A model generated the notes under the pieces. That model saw nothing but the letters and a program-made list of their open reading frames with translations, searched no databases and was not told where the DNA came from. This document shows positions 47,301 to 56,300 of a stretch of 64,000 nucleotides of DNA, one piece after another. The translations under genes and the position numbers were made by a program. This DNA is from Trichobilharzia szidati (Eukaryota; Platyhelminthes; Trematoda; Strigeidida; Schistosomatidae): contig OX235272.1 of NCBI GenBank assembly GCA_944472155.2, positions 3,952,354-4,016,353 on the forward strand, in the 5' to 3' direction. Each line of letters begins with the position of its first letter. Positions within the stretch are counted from its first letter, which is position 1.

Positions 47301-50300
47301 CCAAGGAATAACATTAACTTTTGTGCACTTAAATAGACTAAACGACGTGTTCGTGATTTTGTCTCCGGTGGAGGTCGACCATCTGACAAGAGTGCAGCTA
47401 ATTGAATATGATGAAGATTTTGTATATGTTCAAGAAGTGCAGTCAACTGACTTGTTCCTGAGTCGATAACTTCAGTGAGACAAATTTTGCGAATAAGACT
47501 AGTTAACTGACTTTCATGCAGTTTTATGCTCTCTTGATCTCTGTCTGGAAACTTTGGAATTAATCTGTAAATATAAAGGAAAAGAAAATTAGAAATTAGA
47601 TTCATAAAATTATTAGAAAGATATATGTAGTCTCAGCATAGGACGTAAACCATTACAGACTTGCAGCCCAAGTCGCTTATACTTCACACTCCCCTATAAT
47701 ATATCAAGGGAGAAGGATGAATCAAATAAAGAAATATAATATCACACATTTCATCGAGCCCTGGTGGGTACGCACTGTTGACGAGTCCCAAAACTAGGAC
47801 AAAACAGTCGCCCAGTACTCTCTGGTGGTTTTCCAACAGTTCTCTAACCGACGTTAGCTCATGATAAAATCCTGTAACCGACCGAATCCCCGAAAACCAA
47901 CACTCGAATATTCATCTGATGCTCACTAGCAACTGTGTGTCACAGGCGAGTAACTATCCTCTTAGCTAGCTTGCTGGACCTTACGAGCTCACCTGGTATC
48001 CGGTAGGTCCTGAGTTCGAACCCTAGAGGTGAGTGCGTACTGATGAGGTGTCCCAAACTAGGGCGACACAGCTGTCCAGTACTCCCTGCTGTTATTCCAA
48101 TGGTTCTGTAACTGATGTCAGCTCTTGATTAATCCTGTAACCAATCGAATCGCTGCAAACCAACATTTGACAATTAATCTGGTGCACACTAGCGATAGGC
48201 TCTATACAGGAAGCTACCTGGGGCTCTCTAGTGAGAAGTCGTAAACAGCAGGGTCCGGTAGGTCAGGCGAGAGGACAATTATTCACGGTTGCGCTAAATA
48301 TGTATCACGAATTAGCAGAAGTTGGAATGCACATATAGGTCTGAAATCAGCCAACATTTACCGAAGCATCATCAACTAAGCCTTACTAACCATGAATGAA
48401 TTAAGTGCGGCTGAGGTTCAGTGGTAAAACGCTCGCCAACCATGCAAGTGTCTCGGGCTCGACTCCCGGTTGACGCACTCTATAACCCTCACCAAGTTTA
48501 CTAGGTGGATAGCAGGTTCAGAAAAGTGGGAAAATTTGGCGTGAGGCTAACAACCCCGCCCCGTAAACTAAACAACAAGACCATAGGAATTTCAAGGGCT
48601 CAAACTCGAAGGAATGTAAAAAAAACACCCATGAATTATTAAAAAGACAAACACTTACTGAGTTGACTGTGGATTTTCAATCCATGAACGAAGTGATTCC
48701 AACACAGTATAGAATACAGATTTCCACATTCCTTGTTCCACATGTGCTGTATTACAAAAATCTAAATCTGATAGTATAACACTTTCAAAGAGTGAAAATA
48801 GCTTTTCACGTAATCGTTTCACAGTACCCCACCAACGTAGAAATAAGGCTTCAGGTTCACTCCATTCTCTGCCTAATTCAGGATCATTTTGAAGTGGTTC
48901 AAACAGAACCATAGCTTGAGCGCATAACCCAGGTGGGATAAGTAAAGCGGATAAAGTGGCGTCTAACTGGACAATCTGTTGCATAGTAGATGCTATAATT
49001 TCACTTGAAATACAAGACAGAAAGAGAGAGAGATAAAATGAAGTTAAAGAAGAGCATTTAACCATATATGAAATGATATTTATTATATTATTATTATTGT
49101 TTCCTTTAATTCCTAGAGGAACATAGGGCTTCAGCCGCACGTTTCCACTGCCTTCGGTTCTCCACCAACTTTTTCACCTGGCTTCACGTCTGCCCCCATG
49201 CTTTCATCTCCTCTTCACATCACCTCCTCCATGTCACCCTCGCACTGACGACCAACTCGCCGCTTCCCGTTTGGGTTCCACACGAACGATAGCCTGGCGT
49301 TTGATGTCACTTGAGAGTTTTCTCAGAGTATGGCCTGCCAATCCACCTTCATTTCTTCCTGCATATTTGTTGCACAATTGGTCCCAGGTTGACTCATTCC
49401 CAGATATCCCTGTTTCTGATCTTTCCTGGCCGGTCATCTGATCTTAAGCGAAGTATTGAGCGAAGACAGCTGTTGATGAAGGCGTGTAGTTTGTTCGAAG
49501 TGCCCTTCGTGACGCTCTGGCCAAGTAAGTGTCTGATCCGTACAATAGGTAGTGCTGACTTCACATTGGAGCTGAAAATCCGGATCTTATTTTTCATACT
49601 GAGTGCTGTTGACCTCCTCCACACAGACTTCAGAGAAATGCAATCTTGCATTGCTTTCCCGATCCTCGCTTTGATAGCCTCATCAATTCCGTCCGGCTGT
49701 AGTTGAAACGATACTTCCCAGGTAGGGAAATGTTTACATTATTAAAAAATTTGGTTTATAGGTGGTATCCACAGTTGCAAACGCTAAAGCGTTATCCACT
49801 AGACCACTTGGGCTACGACAGCCAACGGGTATCGGTAATTAGTTAATTCAACTTAAACTTTCTCGTTGATTAATTGGACAGAAGTGCTCGGCTTCTGTTG
49901 ACACCTTGTTCGGATGCTTCAATGATGTCTGAGGATTTAACTTGAAGTAAATTAGTGGATAGTGATTGGCAGTGGAATCCACACGAAAGCCTTATCCAAA
50001 AGTCCCAAATAGAACGAAATACGAGTTGTCCTGGATTCCGCTACCAGTTACCATCAACCAATCTAATTCAATTTAAATAATCAGACATCATCGAAGCATC
50101 TGCAAAAGGAGTTGCCTTGTCATTCCGAGGCCAAGCACTTCGGTCTAATTATAATCAAAGGGAATAACCAAGTTGAATTAAATATAGATAACAATATTTA
50201 TGAAAATCGGGGAAGATGAAAAATTATTTTAATTAAAAACAATAGACACATTCATTCATGTGGAAAATGGCATGCACATATAACAGGAGTAGCCAACAGG

Positions 50301-53283
50301 GATCCTTCAACCTACATGTCGAAGAAACTCTTACAAATGCCAGGTATTGGTTCATATAACCGGTTTACTATAACATGCACAGTAGTTAGCAAGCTTCACT
50401 TTGGCATTCAGAGCACTGGGCAGAAATCACAGTGCATCAAAACTGACCACCAGTGGGCATCTCAATACATTGTTCTAATTAGAATGTCGGACTCCTCCGT
50501 TCTGTGGCAGTTCTGAGTTAACCACTGCGCGTCAGACAATGGAAGTACAGCCGCTTGACGCAACGCAACGCAGAGCAAGTCCACAGGCATTACCAGCCAT
50601 ACAACATTAACAGCTGAAATCGTCCACGATCGATCACGATCAGAGTTTAGTAAATCCACAACAATTCGCACCCAAAAACACAAAGAAGCAAAGAAACCAG
50701 CCTTCAACTGGACCGACACGCATTTGATGTCGCCCTCTAGAGTCAATCCTTCTCGCGAAATCACGAATCCAATTTGCCGACTTCCCTTACCTACACTTCC
50801 CAATTGGCAGAAGCTGTTTACCTAGGAGATTCTGCTGCGGATATGAGTACAGCCTGTTTGGATCAGATTTTCAAGGATGGACAAGAGCATCCCGGACACC
50901 ACAAGAAGGGTGGTGCTTTAACGGAGGCTGACGTACTCATAAACCTTGCTAAGCCGATAGTAAGGCTGGTAAAGAGGGAAGGCTGAACGTGAGGTTAGCA
51001 ACCCCACCCCGTAAAAATAAAAACGCTGCTATCGAAACTTCAAAGCTCTAGCTTGAAGCCCTATGCTCCACTAGGAGCGTAAAGGAATAAAATAACAATA
51101 ATAAGTCAGTCAGAAAGCCACGAAGCTGTTGACACAGTGAGTCACTACACATTGAAAACAAAATGAAAAACTCACTTTGGAGGTGGAACCATTCCAGGTC
51201 CTGAAGATATACCACTACCACCAGTAGGTTGATTAACCGTGGGATATGTTGAAAATGGTTTTTCACCATGAAAAGACGTAGATGATGAGTTGATTTCTGT
51301 TTGAGTTTTAAAAAATTGATGAAAAGCTGCTTTAGCAGCCTCTGTCCATGGGACAGGAAGATCACTACTATATGCTGAGGATGACGATGTTAATGGTTGT
51401 TGTGGTTGTTGGGTAAATGAGTTAACTCCAGCATAATTATATGCATTATTATCAGTATCAGACTTCAATTTGTATTGAGCTGTAGTGCCATATGCCAGTT
51501 CTGAACTACTGGATACATCATACCGAGTATTGTTAGGTTTGGCATAATGATGTGAATTGGAGAAACTTGGACGAACAACGACAACTGGCTTAGATGAATC
51601 AGCTGAAAGGAAACAAGAATGAAAGGAGAACCATTTAATAAAAGGGGTGAAGGAAAAGTACTTAACTTACAGATTCAAATGCAACTAATGCTAACCGCAG
51701 ATACAAAAGGCTCGTGCAGTACTTGTCAACTTGCATCAACTGTGGTGTAGACACGATATCTGACTATCGATTAAAAGACGTGTGTACTGCAAAGCAGTTC
51801 GCTTCGTCATCCTTTATGGTTAGTTGTGAGACATGACCATTGAAAGTGGAAGACATGAAAAGGCTGACTAGCTGTCTTTGATCATAGGTGTCTGCTTTCT
51901 ATCTCTCATGTTAGGTGGTATAACAGGATGCGTAATATTGACGCTAGATGTCAAGTGTTACGTGGGGAGGGAAAATCTACCGATGTGGTTATGAAGCTGC
52001 ACAGATTGAGATGGCTTAGACACGTGTTACGCATGCCTAACCATCGCCTTCCTCGACGGACGACGTTAGGATAACGTTGGAAAAGAGCTAGTAGTGGTAG
52101 GTCAAATCAAAAGATGGAATCACTCAATGAAATATTTAACAGTTAGTTTAAGCCATGTCGGGAGATGTAGACTTCCTGGTTGGGTTCCTCTGGATGGTAA
52201 GAATCAGTGGCTGGAGATAATTGGTGATATAGCTCAAAATTTTTCTCAATAGAGTAGATGCATTCACTCTCGGTGATTTGTCATATCCAATAAAACCCTA
52301 TTGTTTTTCTAAGTTACTTTTTTTCTAAGTCTTGTGAGAATAATGGACGTTAATTAACCTGAGGAGAAATAAACCGAGTAGAAATTTGACGCACAACAAT
52401 ACCATGACAAATACTGCCACATTTCTGAAAGGTTCATCAAAAGAATCCTTGAAACAACCAGATAATGAGTAGCAAAATGAGTAAACGAATGAAATGTTAC
52501 CATAAACGACCTGGTGTGGCGGAAGGTAGGCAGAATTCTGCCTTCCTCTCGAGGTGCTCTTATGAGGCTATGCGTTCACAGCTAACTGCAAGGTAAGTTC
52601 TATTTAGTGTGTTCACGTGGCTAGGGGGTGTCTCACAAAAGTGAAAGAGCAAATGAGAATTTCTGGTCCTTACAATCAGATTGGTGGACGTGCTGGTCAA
52701 CCTAGGGGAGCTGGAGAACGCTCATTCTACACCTACGGTGTACATAGGATAAAGAATCTGAACCGCGATCATAGAGGGAGCGCGTGGATCAAACATCAAG
52801 TCAAAGACTCAAAGCGTGGTCCCTTAACGTAAATCAACCACCTGCTTCAGTTTGGGCAGTAACTGAACTCTCGCACAAACTATGAGGTTTTGTGTGGTTA
52901 CATCTCTTGGCGCCCATAATGCACTAACTTCGTCTCAACAAATGCATAAATACATAACTGTTGTGTGAGGGCTGATGAAACCACCTATTCGCTTAGGTAG
53001 ACATACTTGGGGTGGTATTCGAAGTTGGGACCCACTGGCTGAAAATTCAGTGCCTAAGCCGAGATAAGCCACATTTCTACAGAACCAAGTAGCAAACCAA
53101 TTATTATTATTACTATTGTTACCTTCGGTTCCTAGTGAAGAACGGGGCTTCAACAGCACATATCCACTTTGTCCTATTTTCTGCACTCCTCTTTGGCTCC
53201 ACTCTTTCATGCCACCCTTGAACGCCCCACTCATTATTTTCCATGCGGCTTTCACTAGAGTGGTGGCCTGGAGCACGATGTCA

Positions 53284-53332
<49 letters not shown>

Positions 53333-56300
53333 GTATTGGTTTTGTAGGGATTTTGTTTGATTGGATGGAAGGTTCCATCATGAACTGACATCAGTTAGAG
53401 AACTCCTGGAAAGCCTGGAAGTACTGGGCAGCTGTCTCGTCCTAGTTTGTGACTCCTCATCAGGACGTACCCACCGGGGTTTGAACCCAGGACCTGGTTA
53501 CAAGGGGAGCTCGTAGACCATTGAGCCACTGGGACCTGATCCAATGGCCCATGAATTCTGACTTCTGCCAATTCTTGACATAGCGCGACCATTTCGCAAT
53601 GTCTGCTTCGATGAGTTATTGCCTCATCTTATGTATATATATTGATCAATAGGCTCTTGGTCGAGCAAACGAATAGTAATCAATAAATTTCTACTACTGT
53701 GTAGTGGCATAAGCCAGATAATAACGCTCTAGAAATCACTACACTAGACAGTGCATCTCACACTACTGTATTATATCTACTAACATTATCCAGACATCAG
53801 CTTTGCTTCAGGGTTGGTAAACACTAGTGATAGACTCTAACTTAACTACTCGAAACTGAACGTTGCAATTCAATCATTCTATGTTAAAACTTTAGATATA
53901 TTTTTTGTTATAAAATACACAAAATAAAAAACTGAATTTGGCGAAATAAAATAATAATAATAATGCATACGCTTCTAAACATAATCAAAAAATAAAATTA
54001 AGTTGAGAAGTATAGATGCGATATGAAATTTTCTTCAAGACAAAAGAAACAACACAGATAAGAGAGAGTGACTGTGAAAGAATAGATGGCCTGGAGAAAA
54101 AGTTGTTGTTGTTGCTGTTGCTGTATCTTGAAATAAACACAAACCACAAAAGTACACGCGTCTCAGTGATATTGATTTTAAGCCACTTCTCATAGTATCT
54201 TCGATTTTTTTTACTCATCTAGCGACGTAATGAGAACTAAAAGGCTAATGTTAACAAATGCGTCTTCGTAACACATATACTAACACAATCTTAACCAATA
54301 TTGATATAAACTACACTGCTACATTAGGTTGCACACATATCAAATAACCTACTACTATTCTTTCTACCTCATATCTCTGTTTACTGTCTCCGTTTTGCAT
54401 TTCTGTTTTGCTTTCTTCTCTTGCCTTGTGTGCTAAGTGAAGTGTGGCGACTCGAACTGTTGCACATCGGTGCAAAGTTCTACGTTGAAACTAGTCAGTC
54501 AGTCAGACAAATAACTTAAGACCTATCAATTAGCAGATAAGCAGAGGGAGTGGAGATGGATTAGACATACACCGAAAAGACCGTTGAGTGAATTCGCGTG
54601 CCAGGCCCTCAGGTCGAACCTGAATAGTGAACTACAAGTTGGGCATCCGAAGATGACATGGAAGAGGAAATTACAGGTTATGGGCAATTGTGCAACCAGA
54701 TGAAAAGGAGAACGGAGAACCGTTTTAAATTAGAGATGTACTGCTAAAGCCCTATGTTCCACTCCGTACCCAAGAGAATAATAACAGAAATAATAATAAA
54801 CTAGTGTATACACAGGAAGGGTATAAAGGGTAAAACATATAATCTAGACATCAAAGTAGACTATACATAGAAAAACAGCAATGAAACTGGAAGTTATGAA
54901 ACGATGTAAGACAAGTGAAAGAAGCCATATCCTAATTAATATCCTGAGATATAAAGGGCATTTGCGTCAATGATTTCAGTTCTACAGTCTTTCACCTACG
55001 GTTACAATTAACGTTGAGTGCATTTTTCCTACACAGTCAGAACAAAATATGATAGAATGATGTCCTGCCTTAAATCGGTCACCTAGCTTCTTTCTGTCCT
55101 AATATTAGCCTAACGTTGCCATTTCAACAGCGTAAGAAACATGTCTCAATTATCTTAGACAATGAAGACTGCGAACTTCATCACTTAATTTTTTTCCCAT
55201 TAGACACTCTATAGTTACAATAAATATGAGTGGTAGCAGCAAGACGGTTATCATCAAAAGTCTGTAAACCTTTTACACCCTTTAAAAATCATTTCTAAGT
55301 TGCACAGTACATTAGTTGATTCATGTGTACACCTAAATACCTCACTGATGTTTAGCACGTGCACGACAGATTGGTTTAGCACTTTATGACCCATAGAACC
55401 CTAATCCAGACAAGTCGTATTCACTGCCTCCACACGGCACAGTGTTCCTGACACAACTGAAAGGGCAAATACGAACGTCTGGAGCTTAAAACCGGACTGG
55501 TGGACACGCATTTCTATCCAGAGGTGCTGGAAAACCCTGATTCGAAATCTATGGCATATATAGGCTCCAGAACTCGAAAGAACTGAATGGCGTATGAACT
55601 TATTTTGGTCAGTGGGAACCATGAGAATGCGACTCCTGACGCTGCCCCACTGCCTTATGCATCAAACTTTAAGTCAAAGGCCCTTAGGACAACCTCCTGC
55701 TTCAGTCAGGACATTTGGGCAACATCCTAGCCCTCGACACAAGCCATGAGATTTTGTATGGAGCGTCATTTGGTGCCCATAATTTACCAAGCTTATTTAA
55801 TAATACTGAGTGGTAGAGATATCCAACTACTTAGCCACAGACATTAGAAAGTGTATGGTGCAATCCTAGGTTAATTACAATAGTGCAAATATACTTGCAT
55901 TATTTATCAGTTTTACGGATTCTAGTGTGGAGTTGTCATCGGTTTAAACTGTTCTACTCACTTGCCTTCGGAGATAACAGAGAGCTTCAACAGAAATAAA
56001 TAATAGCTGAGATACACACAACCTTACAACAAACATTTGCTTTCTGTAGGTGTCTCGCCTAAATCAAAGTTCCCATCAAAAATATGAAACAATTCAGTGA
56101 AAATTTAAATCCAATTCTACATCATAACTTGTTGCAACATATGATACACCCTTCTTTTACTATTGGTTGGTTGGTTCGAAGTCATTTACCCAGTAATGGG
56201 TCATACGCCACATTTGTTGTATAAGGGCTCTTGATTATTACTTAGCTCATCCGGCTGAAGTAGATGGAGCAAGACTCGAACCCGGGACCCAATAATTGAA

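Noticed and set aside
47745..48360. tandem repeats suggesting a CRISPR-like or satellite array
   Set aside because: The units are diverged SINE-A copies of unequal length with different truncations, not regular repeats with spacers.
48991..49003. alternative acceptor of SMG6 exon 3 at ..ATTATAG
   Set aside because: Using that AG would add two bases where the incoming phase needs one. The upstream TTTCAAG has the better pyrimidine tract and keeps frame.
52935..53388. ORFs on both strands with Ile-Tyr repeats
   Set aside because: Produced by the (TA)n tract joined to SINE-A and LINE-S debris. No conserved domain.
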